From Amoebophrya sp. A120 (lineage: Eukaryota > Sar > Dinophyceae > Syndiniales > Amoebophryaceae), in the NCBI GenBank assembly GCA_905178155.1, contig CAJINV010000018.1:6479-70478 (forward strand): a stretch of DNA of 64,000 bases, in the 5' to 3' direction. Made by a program: the position numbers and the translations under genes. The stretch's first letter is position 1; every line of letters begins with the position of its first letter. This document shows positions 35,001 to 45,067 of this stretch, piece by piece. The notes below the pieces were generated by a model, which worked only from the letters and a program-made list of their open reading frames with translations, had not been told where the DNA came from and did not search any database.

Positions 35001-38000
35001 CCTGCACCACCTCCTGCATCCGCGCGACCAGTGCCTGGCAGTCTAGTTCCATGGCTTGTTGTCGGTCGTCTGGGTTCCCAAAATGCTCTACGGTTTCCGG
35101 GACAGACAGCTCGTCGTCCTCGCGCTGCCGGAGGTCTTGATCTTGTTGTAGCGGGGGAGATAGTAATGGCGCACCATGTAGTTGGCTGGGGCGATAATTA
35201 TTGATGTCCTCGACTGTTGGCCCGCCTCCAGCAGCTCCGCCGACTGTTGCGACTTCTGAGCGACGTGGACCACCACCTTCAGCAGGGCCAAGCACAGGTG
35301 GTGCCGGTGCCCCCGGCGTGCCTAGAATTTTCTGCAGCACGTGAAGCAGCTGGTCGTGCATCTGTTGCTTCGTGATGACCGCGCCCAGGGACATCAGGTT
35401 GTAACTGTGGAAAATCTGCGCGGGGTAACCCTCGTATAATTTCAGCTTCTCCTTAATCGGCAGCACCAAATCCAGCGGGTGTGATGCGTCAGCTGTGGCG
35501 CCTACTTCTATTTGGGACGACGACGAGGACGACCGACGTATCTCCCGCTGCCTTTGCAGCTCTCGCTTCAGGACCTCGGAAGCTGCCGAGGGCGACAGAC
35601 CACTTACTTCGTGTATAAGGAAGGCCTCCGCCTGACCGGATATCCAGTGCAAAAGTATCGCACTCGTACTCATTGCAGTTATATGCATTTACAAATCTAG
35701 GTGCTACGAGAAATCCACCGCATTACAAATTTTACTCCTCATGCTGAGCAAATTTGTATAAATGCATTATATACGAGTACGATACTTTATTTGCAATGCA
35801 TACGGGAGACGGTCCGCTTATAGAGAACCCAGGGCGACGGAGCCGAAGGAGATGGTGAACTATAAGACGGAAGCTGCGGACCGGAAGCTGCGGACGCAGT
35901 GCCAGCGGTCGCCGGTGGTGCTACCGCTTTGATGGTGGAAATATCAAATGCAAATATGTCTGGAGGTCTGGAAGGATGCAACTTGTGATGCTGTTTTTGG
36001 ATTCTAGGAAAATTTGTATTGCATGACCAGCAAGTGCAAGAGGGGTCCAGTTTGTGCTATAGGGCATTTCTCATGTGGAAGGCGCATCAGGATCAGGAAG
36101 GGTTCTAAAAATCTATGATGGTAGGGCAACATACATCACAGACAATCATGGGTCATGAGAAATATCAATATGCATGACAAGTCTTGCATTCTTCCAGACC
36201 CAGACATATTTGCAGTTGATAGGAAAACGAGGCGACTCGATGCCGCATGGCACCAATCCCGTCGCGGAGGGCGAACCGCAAATTCCCCTCGGGCCGGTCG
36301 GGTTGGATCGTGCTGCCCGCTGAGGTGCCGTCTTCGGCAGGAACAGCCTGCCCAAACGCGCTCAGCTGCGCGCGTCGCAGCTCCTTTATCGAAATTTCCA
36401 AGGCAAACCCGTGCGGCTTGTCGGCTCTTTGCTTCAGTATAGATGAGGAACTAGTAGGGGAGGTACCAATAGGCTTATTGCCAGCGGCTTGTTGTTCGCC
36501 CTCGTTTGCATGTGGATGTTCACAAAAATCTCCAGCAATGTATCCCTTATCCAGTTCTTGCTTCGAATAAATGCTACTTGCACTTCTATGACCAAGAACA
36601 GCAGAAGCACCAGCTGCTCCCGATAGTGCACTGCTGTCTGCACTTCTCCCGCGCCGGAGCGCGGGTCGGTCGGGCGTGGCAAAAGGGTCACGTAGTTGAT
36701 GACTGTGCGGATCATGAGTCGGTGTTGTACCTTGCAGCTCGTTGTGCTTGCCATAGTGGGCTATGCCATCCACTAAAGTAGCCGTTTCTCGAAGTCCACT
36801 TACTGCTACAACTCCGGCGTCGCTCGCACTGCTGGAGAGGCCAGCGGCCGATGCGGCAGAACTAGGAATGTTGAAGAGATTGCGTGGCTGCTCCTGCTGC
36901 TGCGCATAGTCCGGTCGGGGAGGCAGCTGCGGCACAACTAGTCCTGGAGGTTCTGCAGGTTGTAGTTCTTCTCTTGTGGGAAAGGCGAATTGCGTTGGCT
37001 GTTGATGGTGCTGGCCTCGCTTATCAAATGTAAAAGTGTCTGGGTCTGGAAGGATGCGAACTTGTGATGCGTGTTGCGGATCATACAAAAATCTGTGTAG
37101 CGTGACTTGCAAAAGATCCCCATTTCTAGCCATGCCGAGGGGGCATTTCTCATGCAGAATAGGCATCACCAAGGGGCTGCAGAACCTGTGATGCTAGGCC
37201 CTGCATTCGAGACTTGGCTGAGCTTGGAAAAACTGCATGACAAATCTCAGATTCTTCCAGACCCAGACATTTTTGCATTTGATATCGCTGCTGCAATTGC
37301 AATTGGTCCCGGACAAGTCGGAAGTCCTTGGGGGATGATCCTGCAGGCATGGCCTGTGGAGCTTCTGCACCAGGGGAAGGTCGCTCGACAACAACCTCCT
37401 CTTCCGCAGCACACGTCGCAATATTCGGGTCACCATTCCCGCCGGGCTGGTATCCCGGAGCTTGTTCAACATGCGGTCCGCCTGGTGTCGCCCCGGGGGG
37501 CTGCTCCTGTTGGTCAAGAACTTCTTCAGCGGCTGCACTGCACCGAGCAGACGTGGGCATTAAATGTCCTCGTTGTGCTTCGCTGCTAGTAGTACCAACA
37601 ACACCTACCTCGTCCGCACTACCAGTAGAATCACCTGGTGCCCTTGCAGCAGCAGCAGCAGCAGCCGCACTGCTAGACCCCTGCTGCGGCATACTAATTC
37701 CAATTGGGGGCAAGGAGAACGGAGGAGGCATCATTGCAGGAGCGGCGCCCCGCCCTCTGACTTGCGCGAACAAATTGTGTGCCCGTTGCAGCCTCTCTTC
37801 CAAATCGGCGGCCTCGGTCCAATCTTCCCTCTCGATAAACTGCTGGCCAAGCACGGCGTCCCCCTCGCCCTTCTCGGGACTGTGAAAAAAGGCCGGACGG
37901 ATTCTTCGCAACGGCGTCTGCTCGCCCGGAGCTGGCAGGGACGATGCTTCTGGGTGCTCGTCTACCTGCCCGAAGGAAGGGGTCGGCGCTCGTGCCGCGC

Positions 38001-41000
38001 GCGGCGTGGACGGAGGTGAAAGTGGGGGGGCGACAGGAAGAAGTTCTGCCGGAGGAGGAAATAGTGGGGCGACGGGAAGAGGTTCATCTGCCGAAGGTCC
38101 TGCCAAGAATTGGACTAAGCGTTCATCCGGTCCGGCTGCTCTCCGAGAGAAGAGCCCCGACGTGTATGAACTGCAAAAGCATCAAACTGCACTACAAATT
38201 GACTTAGCATCACAAATTAGATTAGATTTGTAATGCGGATTTGCCTCAACAAAAAGATTTGTTATGCATAAAAAACGCAATTAGTACGAGTGCGATACTT
38301 TTGCAACGCATAACGTGGTCGTTCCAGCAATTTCTGTTCCGCCTCCAAAGGTGGGTGTAGCCGCTCGACCTCCTGCTTGTTCTTCGTCGTTGTTGTTCAG
38401 AGGACGAGCCAAAGCGCCTGCCAGTGTCCTTGGGAGACCCGCCGGCACGACCGGGGGTGGGGTCGTTGTTCCGAAGAGAAGAGGCGTAGTGAATAAGGCT
38501 TCGGGATGTAGAAGAGGTTCTACTTGTGGTGCCCCATCCCGCGGTGCTGGAACGTGATCATCCCCGTGCGGTTGTTCGGATGAAGCTCCTCCTGTTGTAG
38601 CTACATCAGTATCAGAAATTACCGGTATAATCGGATTGCCCAACACAACGCGCGCCGCTGCCGCACGTGTCGTCACCGACTGCAATTCCGCGGGGAGCTG
38701 TTGCTCGTCCAGAGCCAGACTGTCGGCCGCAGGAGGTGCACCTGCCGGCACCTGTAGTAGTGCAGCTGCCGCCTCCGCGGCTTGCGCTTGTTCTTGCTTC
38801 TCGCGCTTCTGGCAGAGCTCGTGGTTTCGCCTCATGGCAATCACAAGGTCGCCCCAGGGACCGAATATCGGCATGGAGGGCTCGTCCCTCCTGTTCTTAC
38901 GAGAGTTCTTTCTTGCTGTCCTAGCACGACTACTGCCGGCCGCTACCGACAGCTCGTCCAACTCGTCCACGTCGGGAGAATAGGGGGGCAACGCCGCCGA
39001 GCCTTCGCTGCGAGCGCCGGGGAAGATGTTTTGCCGCCAGGCGAAGGAGGATTCCGCAGGGTCCTGTTCATCGAAAGGGCCTGAAGATGTCCCTGCTTTG
39101 CTATTTTTCCGTCCCTGCTTGTCCCAGGAATTGGGTTTGCTGAGTTTCAACACCTCTAGAGGTTCTCCTTTCTTTGGCCTCTGCGGCGTCCGGAACCGTG
39201 GGTCGCCGCTTTCCAACAGCTCCTCCGGACTCTTCTCCACGGTCCTTTTCGGGGATCCCGGTGGTTGAGCACCATGGTTTAGTGGACTTCTAGCAGAGCT
39301 CCCGTAGCTGTCGCCCGGGGTGGTGCGGGAACGGGTGAACTCACGGCGCAGTGGTGGGGAAGCAACGGGACCAGGAGCACCACCGGCTTGTTGTTGTGCA
39401 CGACGATTCATGGGCACCGGCGGGCTACCCAGTCCTCCGGAGGTGGAGGGCGCACTTGAAGAGGATCCAGCTCCGCCGCAGGGCTGCCGTGCGCCGGCGG
39501 CCTCTTCGTCTTTAGTGTCAACGTGGTATTTTTCCCGGGGCAAATAGACCAGAACAGTTTGTCTCTCAAAGTTCAAATCCACGACAACAATGTTCCGCTG
39601 ATCCGTCTGCTCGAGGAGAAATTGCCCCGGAGATTGGTCTATGCACTGCAAATATGTCTGGGTCTGGAAACTTCTCACGCAGGGAAGGGAATAGTAAGCA
39701 CACTGCAATGCGCTTCCCAGCATTACAAGTTTTTCAGTGGCTCAGACTTGCGTACTCCGCGTGACAGACCGCGTTTTTGCGTGACAGACAGGAAGACTTG
39801 CGCAGGGGCACGCAATACAGAGTTCAGAGTCATGCCAAACTAGCATGACAAATCTCGGAATCTTCCAGAGCCAGACATATGTGCAGTTCATACGGTCTTG
39901 CTCATTCTTCCGACCGGGGAGCCGCGCGTAGGTGCTGAAGTGCGCCGCGATCTGCACGGAGGCGTCAAACGCTTTCGTGAAGGGGGTGACTAATCCGACT
40001 TTCTGCAAAGCTAGGTACTGCGCCGCCTGCAACCCACGTTGGACTGTTTAGTTGTTTGTTGTGATACAAACATTCATTGGCTAATCTAATCTTGTGCACT
40101 ATACAACTTCTTGCAAGTGCCTACGCGGTGGAAAGCTATCACCTAACATCGTTGGATGATGCAAGTCTCAATGTGTCTAAATTGAAAATTTGAATTTGAC
40201 ATGCTGAGTCAAGTGCTAGGAGGTCAGTAGATTTCTCATGGTGCACTGCAACAAAAAATCTCAAATTATACAGTCCTCAAAGACGTTCTTGAGGGAGCGC
40301 GAGTTCGGTGCGTTTGGTGTCATCGCTCCGCCACTTCCCGTGCCTGGTGTAACCAAGCTTGCAGGGGTCCTTGCAGCTTCTGTCCCGACGACGGTGCTGC
40401 TTTCGTCCAGCGTGCTTATTTGTCGAGTAGGAGGGGTCGTTTCTTGGTCGAGAGTTCGTGTGTCCAAGGTATGATCCCCCACGCTGGGCGGTGATGGTCT
40501 ACTGCTCCCATCTGCACCGGGTGGACTAGTCATCTCCTGTTCTTGAGGTTGATGTTCTTGGCGTGTTCCACCTGCTGCAACCGGGTTCAGCATCCTCCAG
40601 GTTTGCGGATACTTTTTCGCCAAATTTTGGAGCAATTGCATCTCCTGAATCTGGTCAGCCAGGTGCTGTTTGTACAGGCCGAAGGAGGCGATGGGCAGGT
40701 GCTGCAGGGCAGTGAAGAGTAGTTTTGCGAGAGATCCCTGGTCGGTGAAGGGAGCAGCTGGTTGAATGTGTTCGTTGCTTCTGATGTGCTGGTCGTGGGC
40801 TGGTGTAGTGGCCTGTGGAGGTTGTCATCAGAGCTATCGCACAACTTGTAGTATGTCGTTCTTAATTTCAATTTTTACACACGTTTTGACAAAATATATA
40901 TCCAGCCACTTGATCAACACAATTTTGCCCGACACTAACTTCCACGTATCAACAACAAATGCCGAGGGAGGTACTTCACGACATCTTCCTCTTCATCTTT

Positions 41001-44000
41001 TTTCAGAGACGAAAATGAAATTCCTACATCCTATAAGTCTGTTAAGCTGGCACGTGACGAGAGATTTTAATTTTGAGAATCGCCGCAGTTGAGAATGGAA
41101 CAACTACTATGGAGAACGATGAATAGAAGAAACTAGAAGATACCAGCGCGACGCTCCTATAATGGGCCGCTAGCACGACTCTGTCCTAAGTCGAGAAGCA
41201 AGTAAACCACCAGTCTGTTCTATGTACCTGTGGTGCCACGGAAGATGATCCTCCTGCGCTAGACGATGTTCCGCCGGCGACAGACGGCCCGGGACTGACA
41301 TTCTCAACAATTGCACCAGCACCACTTCCGGGGCTGATATAATTGTGACGCACTGTAGCTGCAGCTCCCAGCAGGGACAGCGCTCTCGAAGTAGACACAT
41401 GTCCTGTCGTCCTTGTCTCCCTTGCACTGGTACGCGAGGGAAAGACCAAATCCCGGTCAATTGCGATCTGCGCCCCATTCCGAACCGCGGTATTACGCAC
41501 CAACCGGACACTCCGGATGTTGGAAGCTCGCACACCCCACGGACCTGCTCCGCCAGCAGCGGAAGGACCAGCTCCTCCTGAGGTGCCGCCAGCCTGCTTG
41601 TCATCGGGAGGAGCAGTTCTCACTTCGAAAAACAGTGTGTTGGTGAGAATGTAGCTTTCTTTTGGGGGTGAGTTTTTGTCCAAGTCATTGTCGTCTTTTT
41701 CCTCCTGCTTTTGTTGCTTCGGCTTTTCCACCAGCTGTCTGCTGCGGGAGGATGGCCTGCCTTTCGAAGACGATCTTCGACTTGTTGGCGCAGCAGCTCC
41801 ACGTCGCGTGGAGCTAGAAGTTCTACCGCTGCTACCCGAGGACGGTAAATAGGTCTTCTTCACATTGTCCAAAGTCATGATCGCGAACAGTCTCCGTAAA
41901 TGGTAGAGCGGGATGCTCCGGCGGAACTCTGCCTGGACGCGTTTGTCGTAGCTGTCGGTTACCAAAGCAGACAATGACCGATGGGGATTATTGACAGGCT
42001 GCTGCTGTTGTTGATTTTGCTGTTGGTGTTCTCCCGTCGAGCCTCCGACATCATCATCTGCCGGGCGAGTGGTTGTCGACAATTTCCCGTCGGTATCCTG
42101 ATCCCCGCGAAAGAGAGGTAGTAGTCCCGGTTCAAAGAACCCAATATCTGGGATGTGAATCGCAAATTTTACCCAGGTCTCTACATCTTCCTCAGAACTA
42201 GTAGCAGCATCCGTCGTTGCAATTCCTCCATCAAGTTGTGGCACTGCATCAGCTTCATGGTCCTCGGAAGGAACAGATCCCGGCGGCCGGCTCGCCCCAG
42301 TGAACAACTTCCTCGGTTTTTCTTTATAATTCCCGGCTACAGGAGGAGAGTCAACATTTGTGCCTCCCTGAGAAGTTGGTGCACTGGGACCTCGTCCAAC
42401 AGAAAGTTTCTCCACGGAAATTAAATATTCCACTGCGGTCCCGTTATCCCGGTCGAGAAGGCAGCTTCGCTTTCGCTTCTCGCGTCTTTCCTCCGCTGCC
42501 GCATTCGCTGCTGCTGGATCTACTGCTGCTTGTGCTGCTGCAGTGGCGCTCGAAGCGGACGCACTAGCACTACCCTGAGCACCAGCTCTTTCTCCGCCCA
42601 GCTCTTGCTCAGGCGAAAGACCTCCCCTCGGCGGCGAGCTAAACGACTCGGCGGTGTGGGAGGAGGATTTTCTTGTTTGCGGATTTTCCGCTTCATCGTC
42701 TTGAACTTCTTCCGTTTCGTTCCGAAAACACTTCTCGGCCTGCCCGAGTGCGGTTTTCTGGCGCACGATTGCGATGGTGTCGTAGTCCCGGTCTGAAATA
42801 ATCATCCGACCTGGGTTTGTGAACGAATTCCCCAGCACGGCTTTTGAACTTCGGTGAACGAATTCCCGGTATAACATCAGTTCCTTGAACGGGCGCGTGG
42901 TTCGAAACGGACTCATCTCCGCGATGTCATCGCTGTCTGTCACCCCGCCGATGGCCGAGCTCCCAAGCTCGCCCCGCTGGAACCCGGCCGCACTGGACTG
43001 CCTCGCCCCGCTGGAACCCGGCCGCACTGGACTGCCTCGCCCCACTGGAACCCGGCCGCCCTGGACTGGAAAATTTTGGTTGTAGGTTTCGTTCGCGTGG
43101 TCCTCGCGGGGCATGTAGCCTTCTCGAGAGCGCTTTCCGCCATCGTGGGAGGAGAGCAGCACCCCCACCGATTTTCCAAAAGAGGCAGGATTCTCGGCGG
43201 CTCGCGCTGCCAGGACCTCCGGGGCGGTCACGGGGTCGAAAGGAAATTGTTCGTGCAATGCTGCTACGTTGTCCAGGATCTTACTGGTCACAAGCTGCTG
43301 CTCATGGTCCTGCACGACTCGTTGTTGCGCCACCGCTGCTTGTTTTACCATGTGGTCTTGGGCGGCGGCGGCGTTGGACATCAATTGAAGGTGTGAATCT
43401 CGCTTATCCGGAGACATGTTATCTTCCCATTCTTTCCTGAACCTGGCGAGCCGCGTGGCTTGAATCAGCTGCTGCTCCTTCTGCTCCTGATCCGGCGTTT
43501 TTATCGCGCCGCCGTGGACACTATCAAATGTAAAAGTGTCTGGGTCTGGAAACTGGTGATGCTGGGCGGCGTCTCATGATGAGGCTACAAATGCTGGCCC
43601 AGCATGGCAAGCGTCTGAGCTTCTAGGTGTTGCCTATTCTGCATGACAAACTGCGTTTCTGCATCACAGAAAAATGGAACTCTTGGCCAACGTGCATGAC
43701 AGATTTAAGAGTCATGCCAGACAAGCATGACAAACATGCATTCTTCCAGACCCAGACATTTTTGCATTTGATAGACACTGGTGTTTGGGCTGCTGGTGCG
43801 GTGTGGACGAGCAAACACGTCCGGCTGTAGCTCCCTCTGCAGCGTGTCAAGGGTTCTTTGATTCAACGTCGAGGACTTCTGTGGAGGTCCTAGATCTAGT
43901 GCATCTGGCACACCAGCTGCTGCAGGAGTTCCGCTCGTAGTTTGCCTGGATCTTGCTTTCGTCCTTGAGGAGGTGGCAGCACCTGCTGTCGCAGGAATTG

Positions 44001-45067
44001 TTGTCGCCTGGACCACTCCTCGTTGTTGTTCCTCGAGCTGCGGTGTCGTGGCTAGTGCAACCGTTTATCAAATGCAAAAGTGTCCGGGTCTGGAAGAATG
44101 CAAACTTCTCATGCATATTTTCCATGCCCCATGAGGTTTGGAATGCAGGACCTAGCATGGCAGGTCCTGCGACGTCTCTATTATTCCTATCCTGCATGAC
44201 AACATGCCTCTAAACTTGTTCAAAAGTGGACAGCTTTTGGTAGTCATGCAACACAAATTTTTGTACAATCCAGACTTAGCATGACAAGTTCGCGATCGCG
44301 TCCTCCCAGACCCAGACATATTTTTTCCCGGCGTTACAAGTCTGTCAAAATCAAGTTCACCCACACCGGGAAATGCGGATCCCACGACGTTTGAGGTAGT
44401 TCCTTGCGTCTCGTCTTCTTCGGGAGCCAAAGCAGCATCTTCAAGGAGCTGTCCAGCCGAGGGAGTTCCACCCTCGCTCGCCGCACTGGACTGACTCGGC
44501 CCCGCGGAACTGCTCCTGCGCATCCCGGGGTTTTTGTCGAGCCCTTCGAAATCGCCGAGACTCGCCAAATATCCTGTGCAAAAGTATCGTGCTCATAGTG
44601 ATTGCAGTCACGCATATACCACAAAGTCTTTCTCTTTCCATCACGGACAAACCGCATGACAAATCCTATTTCTAATGCTGACTTCTCAACTTGTAATGCG
44701 ACTTCGAATAGTCGTGCGATGCTTTTGCATTTCGTATCAAGTTCAGCTCGAGCCCTTGCGGGACCACGGAACCGGCTCCGCCGCCCTGTCCTGAAGAGCT
44801 GGCGGGCTTCTCCAGATCGCAGACTGGGTCTTCGTGCGGGCCGCTGGCGGGCTCGACCGGGTGCGGCTTCTCATGAGGAGCCTCCTCGCCGAGCTGCACA
44901 TCTGACGGCGATCCAGAGGCGAGAGCAAAAAGCTTGGTGGCTGCTGCTCGGCCGGCGAAGAAAGAACCACATTCGGCCTCAAAGTAAAGAACCACACTGA
45001 CGGCCCTCGCCAGATTTGCCAGCAACCGGCCGCACCTTGTTTTGCTGCTTCCCTCAATGGTCCTCAT
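31332..45067 (-). CDS. Giant low-complexity gene B, 15 exons, about 3412 residues
   Basis: Exons, in order: 45067-44738, 44565-44332, 44061-43774, 43516-41228, 40812-40272, 40043-39894, 39635-38314, 38160-37285, 37016-36222, 35936-35805, 35637-34150, 33994-33939, 33654-32860, 32591-32384, 32066-31332. All phases match and the total is 10239 bases with stop. Twelve introns are inverted-repeat introners; two (41227-40813, 40271-40044) are ordinary GT-AG introns. The product is rich in Gln, Ser, Pro, Gly and Ala with coiled-coil-prone Gln/Glu stretches and no catalytic domain I recognise, so it is probably largely disordered. The ATG matches that of gene C. Function unknown. The exon chain is inference from frame continuity. 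Confidence 0.75.
32074..32383. mobile_element. Introner family E, 310 bp
   Basis: Flanked by a perfect 7-bp duplication ACCACTT (32067-32073, 32384-32390). Ends carry pyrimidine/purine tracts around CCCCCCTCCCC. The same site is empty in gene C (near 48000) and gene E (near 58000, where ACCACTT itself is present once). Removal restores SRGSGSGGSAGAGG. In-register boundaries are TG/AG, with no GT/AG option. Confidence 0.9.
32596..32859. mobile_element. Introner family A, 264 bp
   Basis: Ends match the TGTCYGG-TCTGGAAA type in opposite orientation; flanks GGCC/GACC. This is one of three elements whose duplication allows GT...AG in register (CTG|GTCC and CACAG|GCC). The orthologous element sits in gene C at 48179, so this insertion predates that gene duplication. 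Confidence 0.85.
32860..33654 (-). CDS. Gene B exon 13
   Basis: 265 codons. It holds the second copy of IFHSYNLMSLGAVITKQQ, followed by a Gln/Leu-rich segment, then EEDVFSATGGCDAEQQHQSD, a heptad-like LRRQLEDLDSHLIDPTDFFADLSVDDVIKLI region and KRSGPTKIW. The second half matches gene C exon 2. Confidence 0.75.
33661..33938. mobile_element. Introner family B, 278 bp
   Basis: Perfect inverted ends starting ATCCTGAGTAAAAACGTACC, with a perfect 6-bp duplication GATGGT on both sides. Interior has GCATCACAAAT-like motifs shared with family A. No GT/AG in register. Confidence 0.9.
33998..34149. mobile_element. Introner family C, 152 bp
   Basis: Ends pair through GCAAAAGTATCGTACTCGT and its complement. 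Duplication is CTG (3 bp). Removal joins SPQ to QLRTDAFG in frame. Only 56 coding bases separate it from the family B element, so this exon is a sliver between two insertions. Confidence 0.85.
34150..35637 (-). CDS. Gene B exon 11
   Basis: 496 codons. Starts SGQAEAFLIHEVSGLS, has RELQRQREIRRSSSSSSQIE, the first copy of IFHSYNLMSLGAVITKQQ, Gly/Pro-rich linkers, QQQQ tracts and a basic Pro-rich end (PREVVSPPRTPRRGPSPSE). Likely disordered. Confidence 0.75.
35641..35804. mobile_element. Introner family C, 164 bp
   Basis: Ends pair through TGCAAAAGTATCGYACTCGT-like arms; duplication GGA. Removal joins YKRTVS to GQAEAFL in frame. No GT/AG in register. Confidence 0.85.
35942..36221. mobile_element. 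Introner family A, 280 bp
   Basis: Ends TATCAAATGCAAATATGTCT and complement; duplication GGAAA. Frame is kept (RVASFS to TIKAVAPP). Neither GT nor AG can be placed in register. Confidence 0.9.
36222..37016 (-). CDS. Gene B exon 9
   Basis: 265 codons: Gln/Pro-rich start (QHHQQPTQFAFPTREE), Ser/Ala-rich centre, then a short ordered-looking stretch (FALEISIKELRRAQLSAFGQAV). Confidence 0.7.
37022..37284. mobile_element. Introner family A, 263 bp
   Basis: Ends TATCAAATGTAAAAGTGTCT and complement; perfect duplication TCGCT. Joins LQLQQR to GQHHQQ in frame. In-register boundaries include CG/AG but not GT/AG. Confidence 0.9.
37285..38160 (-). CDS. Gene B exon 8
   Basis: 292 codons. Pro-rich repeats PLPVAPLFPPPAELLPVAPP, acidic middle (EREDWTEAADLEERLQRAHNLFAQVRG), poly-Ala from a CAG-type trinucleotide tract near 37640, then Pro/Gly-rich sequence. 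Confidence 0.7.
38164..38313. mobile_element. Introner family C, 150 bp
   Basis: Right arm TACGAGTGCGATACTTTTGC pairs with the left arm at 38164. Duplication CGT. Joins AGTTT to SGLFSRR in frame. Confidence 0.8.
38314..39635 (-). CDS. Gene B exon 7
   Basis: About 440 codons. Begins SPGQFLLEQTDQRNIVVVDLNFERQTVLVYLPREKYHVD, one of the few segments that look folded. It continues with Ser/Pro/Arg-rich linkers (PSTSGGLGSPPVPMNRRAQQQ, FTRSRTTPGD), a possible basic cluster ARTARKNSRKNRRDE, and Ala/Gln-rich helix-prone sequence (EKQEQAQAAEAAAALLQ). Confidence 0.7.
39640..39893. mobile_element. Introner family A, 254 bp
   Basis: Ends TGCAAATATGTCTGGGTCTG and complement; duplication GGTC. Joins RKNEQD to QSPGQF in frame. 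In-register AC/AG possible, GT/AG not. Confidence 0.9.
40272..40812 (-). CDS. Gene B exon 5
   Basis: 180 codons, flanked by two ordinary GT-AG introns (acceptor CTCCACAG|, donor GACT|GTATAA). Contains a helical-looking stretch LAKLLFTALQHLPIASFGLY followed by KQHLADQIQEMQLLQNLAKKY, then Thr/Pro-rich sequence. Confidence 0.7.
41228..43516 (-). CDS. Gene B exon 4 (largest)
   Basis: 763 codons. Starts HGGAIKTPDQEQKEQQLIQ, a charged helical region (TRLARFRKEWEDN), AAAAQDHMVKQAAVAQQR, then FPFDPVTAPEVLAARAAENP, shared with gene E exon 4. A 34-bp minisatellite at 42971-43072 follows. The later part has acidic and Ser-rich linkers, Gln tracts, and a Lys/Arg-rich region. Ends at CACCACAG|GTACAT. Function unknown. 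Confidence 0.75.
42971..43072. repeat. 34-bp coding minisatellite, three copies
   Basis: Units start GCCCCGCTGGAACCCGG at 42971, 43005 and 43039 (third copy with CCACT). The period is not a multiple of three, so the copies are translated in three different frames within exon 4. Confidence 0.85.
43522..43773. mobile_element. Introner family A, 252 bp, with empty site in gene E
   Basis: Ends TATCAAATGTAAAAGTGTCT and complement; perfect duplication GACAC. Gene E at about 59870 has the same flanking sequence uninterrupted (GGACACTGGTGTTTGGG). In-register TG/AG possible, GT/AG not. Confidence 0.95.
43774..44061 (-). CDS. Gene B exon 3
   Basis: 96 codons: LEEQQRGVVQATTIPATAGAATSSRTKARSRQTTSG, then LGPPQKSSTLNQRTLDTLQRELQPDVFARPHR. 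Almost identical to gene E exon 3 (60161-59841). Confidence 0.75.
44066..44331. mobile_element. Introner family A, 266 bp
   Basis: Left end TATCAAATGCAAAAGTGTCC; the right end extends to a TTTCCCGG tail. Duplication CGTT. Joins DRLVT to VALATTP in frame. The element and its downstream exon are duplicated nearly unchanged at 60164-60424. Confidence 0.85.
44332..44565 (-). CDS. Gene B exon 2
   Basis: 78 codons: SLGDFEGLDKNPGMRRSSSAG, acidic middle (LAPEEDETQG), ends FPGVGELDFDRLVT. Not found elsewhere in the window; gene E has a different exon attached at the same introner. Confidence 0.7.
44569..44737. mobile_element. Introner family C, 169 bp
   Basis: Arms TGCAAAAGTATCGTGCTC and GTCGTGCGATGCTTTTGCA pair; duplication CAA. 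Joins GLELN(L) to ASLGDFEG in frame. No GT/AG in register. Confidence 0.85.
44738..45067 (-). CDS. Gene B exon 1
   Basis: Starts at ATG 45067, aligned with the gene C start. MRTIEGSSKTRCGRLLANLA, then VSVVLYFEAECGSFF, then acidic/Pro-rich sequence. The hydrophobic stretch is short and preceded by basic residues, so a weak signal anchor is possible. The open frame upstream is not conserved in gene C. Confidence 0.75.
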
